This document shows, one piece after another, positions 1 to 6,134 of a stretch of 17,499 nucleotides of DNA. Source of the DNA: Bacteroidales bacterium (GTDB lineage Bacteria > Bacteroidota > Bacteroidia > Bacteroidales > Bacteroidaceae); assembly GCA_004554665.1 (NCBI GenBank), contig SFKY01000054.1, positions 1 to 17,499 on the forward strand, in the 5' to 3' direction. The notes under the pieces were generated by a model, which saw only the letters and a program-made list of their open reading frames with translations, made no database searches and was not told where the DNA came from. The translations under genes and the position numbers were made by a program. Position 1 is the stretch's first letter; the number at the start of each line of letters is the position of its first letter.

Positions 1-22
1 TTTATGCAAAAGCAAAGATAAC

Positions 23-58
23 AAAAAGGGCTGCTACCTCGGGAGAAGTGTCAGCCCT
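23..58 (-). terminator. Rho-independent terminator of the ribose operon
   Basis: On the minus strand a 7-bp perfect stem (AGGGCTG/CAGCCCT, arms 52-58 and 27-33) is followed by five T residues (27-23). It lies about 110 bp downstream of the stop codon of the ADP-ribosylglycohydrolase gene and is the best minus-strand terminator in this stretch. The 18-nt loop is long, so the hairpin is only moderately strong. Confidence 0.6.
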
Positions 59-107
59 AAATTTGTATCTTCATCAAAAGTTTAGCGGACAGTAATAATA
101 AAGAAAT

Positions 108-151
108 AGCGGTGCTTGTAGGCTTTCATGCCGATACAAGCACCGCTTTTT
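108..151. terminator. Strong hairpin, likely bidirectional terminator
   Basis: A perfect 13-bp inverted repeat (AGCGGTGCTTGTA at 108-120, TACAAGCACCGCT at 135-147) encloses a 14-nt loop. On the plus strand TTTTT follows at 147-151, which suits a gene entering from left of the window. On the minus strand the tail is only T-rich (ATTTCTTTATT), but the hairpin is the first one met by transcripts leaving the ribose operon. It probably serves both directions. Confidence 0.7.
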
Positions 152-171
152 GGATGGTTATACCCTTATAC

Positions 172-1677
172 TTACTTATCTTTCTGGAAGATTACCATGC
201 TGAACACACTGGTCTTCACATTGTCCTGCGGGTTCAGGCGCTTGAAAGTGAGCACATGGTCGCCCTCCTCAAGTTCAAAGTTCCAGTATATGTCATTGGA
301 ACGTGAGTGGTTGGATGCAGGCAGTTTCATGGTCTTCATCTTCTTGCCGTCAATGTAGACATCAACCAGACCCACATACTCCTTGTCGTCGGCCTGAAGA
401 CTGCCGCGGACAACAATACCACAGCCCGTGAAACGGATTTCGCCCACCTTGTCAAGAGGCTTGTTTTTCAGACCTATCTTCTTGTAGACGTGCATGCCGT
501 CGAACGACTTCTCGTAGCGTGTGGGCTGTACGGGCTGAACCTTAATCTTCACGTTGTTGCCGCTAACCTTGCCACCGTTGAGCTTGATGACCTGCAGGGC
601 GTGCTTCATACCCAGCTCGTAAGTCTGGTTGAGCGAGATGCCCACGTGGTCGAATGGACGGTCGGCAACGGGTGCAAGACAGCCTTTCCAGTAATCAGGT
701 ATCTTGTCGTAACCGATCATGGTACCGAGGATACCAGCTGCCGAAGCGGGATTACAGTCGGAGTCTTGTCCGCAACGGGTAGACACCTCAATGGTCTTGG
801 TATAGTCGCCCTGACCATAGAGCAGACCCATGAGGATGTAGGCGCAATTGATCTTGGTGTCGATGTTGAATGCAGCAGCCACACCGTCGGGACATACTTC
901 TGCATTTCCCCACTTGTCTTGTACAATCTGCCAAGTCTTTTTCCAGTCTGTGGGATTGGCTTTGTAGGTATCGATGACAAACTGCATAGCCTTGTGGAAA
1001 TCGCTCTGCGCGGGAATAACCTTCAGCGCCTCGTTGACCACGTAGTCTACATTGTTTGAAACAAATGCGAGCGCATACATTGCAGCCACATATACACCGC
1101 CGTACCAGCCGTCGCCGTAGCACATCAGATGACCGATGGCATCGCTATAGTGAACGGCGGCATTGGGCATACCGGGGCTCATCAGACCTGCATAGTCGGC
1201 CTCTATCTGGAAGTCGAGGTCATCGCAGTGCGGATTGTTCTTCCAGTGGCCAGCCTCAGCAGCAGGTACACCGTTGAGAATGTTGTAACGGGCACTCTGG
1301 TTGGCATGCCAGAGCGGATAACCGGCATTGGCGAAGGCCTGGGCAAACTCCTCGATAGGCGCATCGAGTCCTTTCTTCTCAAACACATCCACAAAAGTGA
1401 GGTCCATGTACACATCGTCGTACAGACCGGGGAACTTGTCGAAATAGTATTTGGCACGGGTGTCATCCCAGACAATCTTATGGTTATCGGGGATAATCTT
1501 TCCATTCCACTTGAACTCAGTGGGGCCGCCGTAAGTACAGCCTATCACTTGTCCGGCCCATCCTCCCTTGATCTTATCAAGCAGGGCAGCCTTGGTCATG
1601 GTTACGGTCTTGGCTGTGCCGCTGAACGCGAACATGGCTGTCAGCAGCGCAAGGGTCAGTTTCTTAAAATTCTTCAT
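172..1677 (-). CDS. Exported ADP-ribosylglycohydrolase-family hydrolase
   Basis: A 501-aa protein. Residues 1-22 form a signal peptide (KNFKK, then a hydrophobic stretch ending FSGTAK), so it acts in the periplasm or at the cell surface. Residues about 27-340 show the ADP-ribosylglycohydrolase fold: GGWAGQVIG at 38-46, an acidic metal-site motif YDDVYMDL at 86-93, and GQDSDCNPAS at 303-312, matching the family's G-x-D-[ST]-D metal-binding motif. The last 120 residues or so are a separate, probably beta-rich segment. The family removes ADP-ribose or ribosyl groups from conjugates using Mg2+. It is the last gene of an operon with a ribose-type permease (27 bp upstream) and ribokinase, so release of free ribose from nucleosides or ADP-ribose is the likely role. 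Family assignment is firm; the substrate is inferred. Confidence 0.85.
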   Translation of the reverse strand: MKNFKKLTLALLTAMFAFSGTAKTVTMTKAALLDKIKGGWAGQVIGCTYGGPTEFKWNGKIIPDNHKIVWDDTRAKYYFDKFPGLYDDVYMDLTFVDVFEKKGLDAPIEEFAQAFANAGYPLWHANQSARYNILNGVPAAEAGHWKNNPHCDDLDFQIEADYAGLMSPGMPNAAVHYSDAIGHLMCYGDGWYGGVYVAAMYALAFVSNNVDYVVNEALKVIPAQSDFHKAMQFVIDTYKANPTDWKKTWQIVQDKWGNAEVCPDGVAAAFNIDTKINCAYILMGLLYGQGDYTKTIEVSTRCGQDSDCNPASAAGILGTMIGYDKIPDYWKGCLAPVADRPFDHVGISLNQTYELGMKHALQVIKLNGGKVSGNNVKIKVQPVQPTRYEKSFDGMHVYKKIGLKNKPLDKVGEIRFTGCGIVVRGSLQADDKEYVGLVDVYIDGKKMKTMKLPASNHSRSNDIYWNFELEEGDHVLTFKRLNPQDNVKTSVFSMVIFQKDK

Positions 1678-1704
1678 GTCTTGATTTGGTAATTAATATT
1701 CGGT

Positions 1705-2718
1705 TTAGTTCTTGGCGGCGGCAATCATACCCAGACCGACAATGAAAAGGATAAACATCAGGGTAAGCAACACATTGACGATGGACTTGCTACCCTTGAA
1801 CTCTTTCCAGATAAACACGCCCCAGAGTGCGGCTATCATGGGTGCGCCCTGTCCGAGTGCATAAGAGATAGAGGCACCAATCTTACCACTGGCGATATAG
1901 CTCAGCACGGTACCCAATCCCCATACACAACCACCGAGCACGCCTACCATATGGGTGGAGAGCTTGCCTTTGAAATAGGTGTCGTAACCGACAGGCTCGC
2001 CCTCGAAAGGCTTCTTCATCACGATGGTATTGAAGAGGAAGTTGCTCACAAAGATACCTACAGCAAACAGGAAGAAAGCTGTGTACGGAGTAGCCTTGCC
2101 GGCAGCGGGATTCTCGAAGTTGGTATTGTCCATAGCCGATGCTACCAGTGCGAAGAATGTAGACATGAGCACACCTGCGACGATGGCCAGAATCACACCC
2201 TTCTTGGCTGAAGAGGCATTGCTGTTGTCACCACCCTTCTTGGCAGAAGCGATTCCATTGAAAATCAATGCCACAACGATGAGGGCCACACCCGAGAAGA
2301 TGAGTACGGGGTCGCCTTGGTCACCGCCCACAAAGAGGTAGTTGTTGAGTACGCCTAACACCAGTGCAAGACCGCATCCCAAGGGGAAAGCGATGGAGAG
2401 GCCTGCCAAAGAAGTGGAGGCAGAGAGGAGGATGTTGGACAGGTTGAAGACGATACCGCCTGCTACAGCAGAGAGCACGCTGGTGCTGGAAACCTGCATC
2501 AGGTCGGGCACAAAACTGCGCCCACCCTCGCCAATACTGCCGAGCGTAAAGCCCATGATGAGCGAGAACACCAGAATACCGATCACATAATCCCAATAGA
2601 AAAGTTCGTAACGCCATGTCTTGCCGGCCAACTTCTGGGTGTTGCCCCATGAGCCCCAGCAGAGCATTGTAACCACACACAGCACGATGGCCAGTGTATA
2701 ACTATTGACTATAAACAT
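1705..2718 (-). CDS. DMT/GRP-type sugar permease, probable ribose transporter
   Basis: A 337-aa, highly hydrophobic protein with about ten membrane segments, in two halves separated by a polar stretch near residues 155-172 (SAKKGGDNSNASSAKKG). The N-terminus carries CWGSWGNTQK and ELFYWDY, motifs typical of the bacterial sugar permeases related to GRP/RhaT and plant ureide permeases in the drug/metabolite transporter superfamily. It lies 32 bp downstream of ribokinase and 27 bp upstream of the exported hydrolase, so inner-membrane uptake of ribose is the natural reading. The equivalent permease of the Bacteroides ribose locus is called RbsT, but I cannot confirm orthology here. The ATG at 2718 has no Shine-Dalgarno sequence, as is normal in this phylum. 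Rhamnose or a nucleoside is an alternative substrate. Confidence 0.8.
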   Translation of the reverse strand: MFIVNSYTLAIVLCVVTMLCWGSWGNTQKLAGKTWRYELFYWDYVIGILVFSLIMGFTLGSIGEGGRSFVPDLMQVSSTSVLSAVAGGIVFNLSNILLSASTSLAGLSIAFPLGCGLALVLGVLNNYLFVGGDQGDPVLIFSGVALIVVALIFNGIASAKKGGDNSNASSAKKGVILAIVAGVLMSTFFALVASAMDNTNFENPAAGKATPYTAFFLFAVGIFVSNFLFNTIVMKKPFEGEPVGYDTYFKGKLSTHMVGVLGGCVWGLGTVLSYIASGKIGASISYALGQGAPMIAALWGVFIWKEFKGSKSIVNVLLTLMFILFIVGLGMIAAAKN

Positions 2719-2750
2719 AATGCTTGTATTTAATAAAGGTTAGTTAATCT

Positions 2751-3674
2751 CTACATGACAATCTCCTCCAGTCGCGGCATCGACATCTGCGCTCCACGTC
2801 GAGTGACAGAGATGGACGAGGCCTTGCACCCGAAACGGATGGCCTCTACGAGCGGTTTGCCATTGGAAAGTGCCACGCACAAGGCGCCGCAGAACGTGTC
2901 GCCAGCGGCTGTGGTGTCGATGGCCTTTACCTTGAAGGCGGGCACGGTGACCATCTCACCGTCAATACGGGCACATACGCCCCTGCTGCCTACGGTGATG
3001 ATGACATCCTTGACACCCAGTTTCTGAATCTCGTTCATGGCTGCAGGCAGGTCTTCGTCTCCAGCGATGTTGACACCCGAGATGTAGGCCGCCTCGGTCT
3101 CGTTGGGGATGAGCAGGTCTACATTTTTAAGCAATTCCACTGGCAACGGTTCTTTAGGTGCCGGTGCCGGGTTGAGTACTACGTAGGCCCCATGCTTCTT
3201 GGCCATCGCTGCTGCCTCGGTCAGCGTGTCGATAGGGGTCTCAAGCTGCATCAGCACGATTCCTGCATCCTCAAACAGTTTTTCGGCATTTGTAATGTCC
3301 TCGGGTCTGAGCAATCCGTTGGCACCCGAGTCTACAATGATACTGTTTTCTCCGCTTGGAACAGTAGTGATGAGTGCCACACCTGATGCTTGCTCGGAGG
3401 TTACGGTCAGTCCGGACACATCAATACCCTCACCTTTCATCATCTCGATGGTGGAATGGCCAAACTGGTCATCTCCTACTTTGCCTATAAAGGCTGTGTT
3501 TCCCTCTAACCGCGCTGCTGCTACGGCCTGATTGGCACCCTTACCTCCATGATTGGTCATAAATCCGTGTCCCATCATGGTCTCTCCTGGAAGTGGGAAA
3601 TGCTCTGCCGATATAACCATATCGGTGTTGGCACTGCCTACCACAAGAATTCTGCTTTTTTCTTCTCTTATCAT
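2751..3674 (-). CDS. rbsK: Ribokinase
   Basis: A 307-aa PfkB-family kinase that phosphorylates D-ribose to ribose-5-phosphate in the cytoplasm, feeding the pentose phosphate and PRPP pathways. Family motifs appear in order: GSANTDMV at 13-20, sugar-binding GGKGANQA at 43-50, LNPAPA at 167-172, PNETEA at 190-195, GSRGV at 229-233, and the anion-hole/catalytic motif DTTAAGDTFCGAL at 253-265 with catalytic base D259. TRRGAQMSMP near the end also matches ribokinase rather than fructokinase or adenosine kinase. The usual Asn after GDTF is Cys262 here. Length matches E. coli RbsK (309 aa). It is the first gene of the minus-strand operon, divergent from a LacI-type regulator, and sits behind a good Bacteroidetes promoter at 3710-3741. 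Confidence 0.93.
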   Translation of the reverse strand: MIREEKSRILVVGSANTDMVISAEHFPLPGETMMGHGFMTNHGGKGANQAVAAARLEGNTAFIGKVGDDQFGHSTIEMMKGEGIDVSGLTVTSEQASGVALITTVPSGENSIIVDSGANGLLRPEDITNAEKLFEDAGIVLMQLETPIDTLTEAAAMAKKHGAYVVLNPAPAPKEPLPVELLKNVDLLIPNETEAAYISGVNIAGDEDLPAAMNEIQKLGVKDVIITVGSRGVCARIDGEMVTVPAFKVKAIDTTAAGDTFCGALCVALSNGKPLVEAIRFGCKASSISVTRRGAQMSMPRLEEIVM

Positions 3675-3709
3675 GGTAAAATGGTTAAATAATGCTCAAA
3701 ATGATTGCG

Positions 3710-3741
3710 CTAAAGTAAAAAAAATAATATTAACATCCAAA
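3710..3741 (-). promoter_or_regulatory. Promoter of the ribokinase operon
   Basis: On the minus strand TTTG (3741-3738) lies 20 nt upstream of TACTTTAG (3717-3710), one mismatch from the Bacteroidetes -7 box TAnnTTTG. Transcription would start near 3704, about 30 nt before the rbsK ATG. TCATTTTG at 3704-3697 is a weaker alternative -7 box. Confidence 0.55.
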
Positions 3742-3756
3742 ATAAATCGCTTGTTT

Positions 3757-3788
3757 TTTTTCATCATCCGAAAATAATTGTAACTTTG
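3757..3788 (+). promoter_or_regulatory. Promoter of the LacI-type regulator
   Basis: TAACTTTG at 3781-3788 is a perfect match to the Bacteroidetes -7 box TAnnTTTG. The -33 position falls in the T tract 3754-3761 (TTTT instead of TTTG, spacing about 20). The ATG follows at 3817, giving a leader of about 24 nt. Confidence 0.6.
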
Positions 3789-3797
3789 AGCCAAACT
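3783..3797. promoter_or_regulatory. Candidate operator at the regulator start site
   Basis: ACTTTGAGCCAAACT is an imperfect palindrome (TTTG-AGC-CAAA core) overlapping the -7 box and expected start site of the regulator gene. A copy of its left part, TTTGAGC, recurs in the opposite orientation at 3700-3694 near the ribokinase start site. The position fits autoregulation and repression by the adjacent LacI-family protein, but the site is inferred from symmetry alone. Confidence 0.3.
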
Positions 3798-3816
3798 ATA
3801 AAATCTGCCTCCGCAC

Positions 3817-4881
3817 ATGAAAAAAGAGACCCTCGAAGACATTGTAAAGATTACAGGTTATTCAAAAACCACCATTTCGCGAGTGCTTAACGGCAAAGGG
3901 AAAGAGTATCGTATCAGCGAAGACACGTGTGAGCATATCATAAAAGTGGCCAAAGACATCAATTATCGCCCCAGTCTTGTCGCACAATTTTTGCGCAAGG
4001 AAACGGCAAGCGTCATCGGTTTGGCCGTGCCTCACCTGAATAATCCCTTTTTTGCGCAACTGGTATCGACCATTTCAATCGAAGCAAAAAAGTACAATCT
4101 TATGGTGATGCTCTACGATACGCAGGAGGATGCCTCGGTAGAGAAAAAATGTCTGGCAGCGATGATGGACTATCACGTAGACGGCATCATCATCGTGCCT
4201 TGCAGCGAGAAGCCCGACCTGCTGGAACTGATCAGCAAGTCGGTCCCCGTGATTCTCATCGACCGCTATTTCAAACACTCGTTCCTGCCCTATGTGTCTA
4301 CCAACAACTTTAAGGGTGCTTACGACGTTACCCAGATTCTGCTCAACGCCGGCCATCGGAATATATTGTGCATCCGGGGACCGGAAAAGGCAGTGACCAC
4401 GCAGGAGCGTGTAAGAGGATGCAAGCAGGCCATTGCTGACTTTGGCAAACCCTGCCGCTTGCGGGTCTTCGGCGACGAGTTCTCGGTACAGAACGGCTAT
4501 ACGGAGACCAAGGTAGCCATGCTCAAGGAACCTACGCCCACAGCTATCTTCGCATTGAGCAACACCATCCTGCTCGGTGCCGTCAAGGCACTCAACGAGC
4601 AGGGAATCAGGGTGCCGGAAGACATCTCGCTCGTTTCCTTTGACGACAACATCTACCTCGATTACCTCAATCCACCTGTCACACGCATCGCCCAGCCCAC
4701 CGAAAACATGGGAGTGGCAGCTATCAAGCTCCTTGTGACATGTATCAAGGAGGGAAAACAACTCTCATCCAAGATTTTCATGGCACCGACTATCGTCTCG
4801 CGCGACTCGGTGAAGATTCTCAATGCCCGTATCGACATCGCCGATCAGGAGATTGAGATAGAGGAGGAAAAGGAGGATTAA
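3817..4881 (+). CDS. LacI-family transcriptional regulator of the ribose operon
   Basis: A 354-aa protein. The N-terminal LacI helix-turn-helix spans about residues 5-28 (TLEDIVKITGYSKTTISRVL), followed by the hinge region NYRPSLVAQFLR at 49-60. A periplasmic-binding-protein-like sensor domain starts at VIGLAVPHLNNPFFA (67-81), with GIIIVPC near 123, LIDRYF near 148, and the C-terminal landmarks SLVSFDD (271-277) and PPVTRIAQP (286-294). It ends in a short acidic tail (EIEIEEEKED). It is divergent from ribokinase, so it most likely represses, or in Bacteroidetes possibly activates, the ribose genes in response to ribose or a phosphorylated derivative. The DNA-binding family is certain; the ligand is inferred from context. 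Confidence 0.9.
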   Translation: MKKETLEDIVKITGYSKTTISRVLNGKGKEYRISEDTCEHIIKVAKDINYRPSLVAQFLRKETASVIGLAVPHLNNPFFAQLVSTISIEAKKYNLMVMLYDTQEDASVEKKCLAAMMDYHVDGIIIVPCSEKPDLLELISKSVPVILIDRYFKHSFLPYVSTNNFKGAYDVTQILLNAGHRNILCIRGPEKAVTTQERVRGCKQAIADFGKPCRLRVFGDEFSVQNGYTETKVAMLKEPTPTAIFALSNTILLGAVKALNEQGIRVPEDISLVSFDDNIYLDYLNPPVTRIAQPTENMGVAAIKLLVTCIKEGKQLSSKIFMAPTIVSRDSVKILNARIDIADQEIEIEEEKED

Positions 4882-4936
4882 GTATAATTAACTGAAAGAT
4901 ATGACAAAAGAGAGGAAGACTTCTACCATGAAATTG

Positions 4937-4944
4937 TATCTTTG
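4937..4944 (+). promoter_or_regulatory. Promoter -7 box of the rubredoxin gene
   Basis: TATCTTTG is a perfect match to TAnnTTTG, 60 bp before the rubredoxin ATG. No TTTG is seen about 20 nt upstream, so the -33 element is weak. A small hairpin (TGGTG-TTTTG-CACCA, near 4955-4969) lies in the leader. Confidence 0.5.
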
Positions 4945-5004
4945 CAGTGAGATTTGGTGTTTTGCACCAGTAAATGAATTATCAACTATAAATCGGAAAC
5001 GAAC

Positions 5005-5169
5005 ATGAAAAAGTATGTATGTGATGTTTGTGGGTACATCTACGACCCTGTGGTAGGAGACCCTGAAAATGGCATTGAACCGGGTACCAGCTTCGAGGAC
5101 ATTCCTGAAGATTGGGTTTGCCCCTTGTGTGGTGTAGGCAAAGACGAATTCAGCGTGGTAGAAGAGTAG
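5005..5169 (+). CDS. Rubredoxin
   Basis: A 54-aa protein read directly from the sequence. The two iron-binding knuckles are CDVCGYIY (Cys6, Cys9) and WVCPLCG (Cys39, Cys42), with the conserved aromatic and DPxxGDPxxGIxPGTxFEDIPxDW core between them. This is the full length and layout of a classical anaerobe rubredoxin, a cytoplasmic one-electron carrier with a single Fe(Cys)4 centre. It typically serves peroxide and superoxide detoxification (rubrerythrin, superoxide reductase) or other redox partners, but no partner is encoded nearby. It has its own promoter box and a terminator immediately downstream, so it is probably a single-gene transcript. The short length makes it easy to miss in automatic calls. 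The ATG at 5005 is the only sensible start. Confidence 0.96.
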   Translation: MKKYVCDVCGYIYDPVVGDPENGIEPGTSFEDIPEDWVCPLCGVGKDEFSVVEE

Positions 5170-5228
5170 GCGCTGCTACGTACACACCGTCATGCGGATG
5201 CTGCTGTCGGCAACATCCGGAATTATAT

Positions 5229-5264
5229 ACGGGGATGTCTCCATGATGATGGCATCCCCGTTTT
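5229..5264. terminator. Terminator between rubredoxin and the DUF4886 gene
   Basis: A 9-bp perfect stem (ACGGGGATG 5229-5237, CATCCCCGT 5253-5261) with a 15-nt loop is followed by TTTT on the plus strand. It ends the rubredoxin transcript and may also serve the convergent gene. A second hairpin (CGGATG 5195-5200, CATCCG 5214-5219) precedes it without a T tail. Confidence 0.8.
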
Positions 5265-5291
5265 GTATTATCCCCCCCTACACGCAGACTA

Positions 5292-6104
5292 TCAACGATA
5301 GCTCCTGCATGCTCTATGGGCACATCGCTGGACGATGCGCGCTGTAGCGGCATCGACACTGGCTGGACGATAAGGATTACCAGTGACGCGCCGGCCGGTG
5401 AGAGACTCACACCAAGTACACGCTGCCAGATAGCGGCCATACTCCTTGTTGAGATGGAAACCATCGCGGCACAACACGTCACCCATCTGCTCCCGGGCAT
5501 ACTGGATAGCCAGTCCGGTGGGGATGATGCGGCTGATGGAGACCTTGGGCAACTCCTGGGCAACGGTGAGCACGATGCAGCGAAACATGTGTTGCTGGTC
5601 GTGCCGGTAAAATCGGAAAGATTTGTGCTTACTGTCTCTGGCGTAGGCCCAAGTCATGTGCCATACCACGGCCACCTGCTTGTTGGGACAAGTAGCTGTC
5701 ACATAGTCTTTGAGCGCGTGCAGATGTGAGAAGGTATAGGGCAAGCCCGAGAAATGACTTGCCTGCTGCAGACTGATGATATCCCAATCATCGTCCCGGA
5801 TGATATCGCCCAGTGCAGTGCCTTTACGAGTGACCGTTTTTCCACCTATAATCTTGCGGTAACGGTATTCGGGCTTGCCAGACTGTGCGTTACCCCAATG
5901 CCTGTCTATGGAGCAACCTCCGATATAGGCATTGCCAATGACCAGACTGTCTCCCTGTGCTGCTGCCAGTTCATAAAGATACTGCTCTACAGCGTCTTCC
6001 GAGAAACTGTTGCCGATGGCCAACACTTTGATTACGCGCTTGCCGCTGCCCATCACCGCAAAGGCGATGAGCAGGGTAAGCGTCAAGAGAATTCGGTGTT
6101 TCAT
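5292..6104 (-). CDS. DUF4886 SGNH-like exported hydrolase
   Basis: A 270-aa protein. Residues 1-21 are a signal peptide with no lipobox cysteine, so it is probably soluble in the periplasm. The mature part opens with KVLAIGNSFSEDAVEQYLYEL, the hallmark of DUF4886, a Bacteroidetes-rich relative of SGNH esterases. Candidate catalytic residues are Ser33 in GNSFS and the Asp214/His217 pair in DGFHLN, with IGGCS at 61-65 as a possible oxyanion-hole block. SGNH enzymes remove acyl or acetyl groups from glycans or lipids; the substrate here is unknown. It lies 30 bp downstream of ispG and is probably the last gene of that operon, although its function has no obvious link to isoprenoid synthesis. The ATG at 6104 gives a good signal peptide. 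Confidence 0.8.
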   Translation of the reverse strand: MKHRILLTLTLLIAFAVMGSGKRVIKVLAIGNSFSEDAVEQYLYELAAAQGDSLVIGNAYIGGCSIDRHWGNAQSGKPEYRYRKIIGGKTVTRKGTALGDIIRDDDWDIISLQQASHFSGLPYTFSHLHALKDYVTATCPNKQVAVVWHMTWAYARDSKHKSFRFYRHDQQHMFRCIVLTVAQELPKVSISRIIPTGLAIQYAREQMGDVLCRDGFHLNKEYGRYLAACTWCESLTGRRVTGNPYRPASVDAATARIVQRCAHRACRSYR

Positions 6105-6134
6105 GATGGTATGATTCTGGATGTCGATGGATTC

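Noticed and set aside
4901..5008. 35-codon open frame whose TGA overlaps the rubredoxin ATG, looking like a leader peptide
   Set aside because: The rubredoxin -7 box lies inside it, so the main transcript would start after its ATG; no family resemblance.
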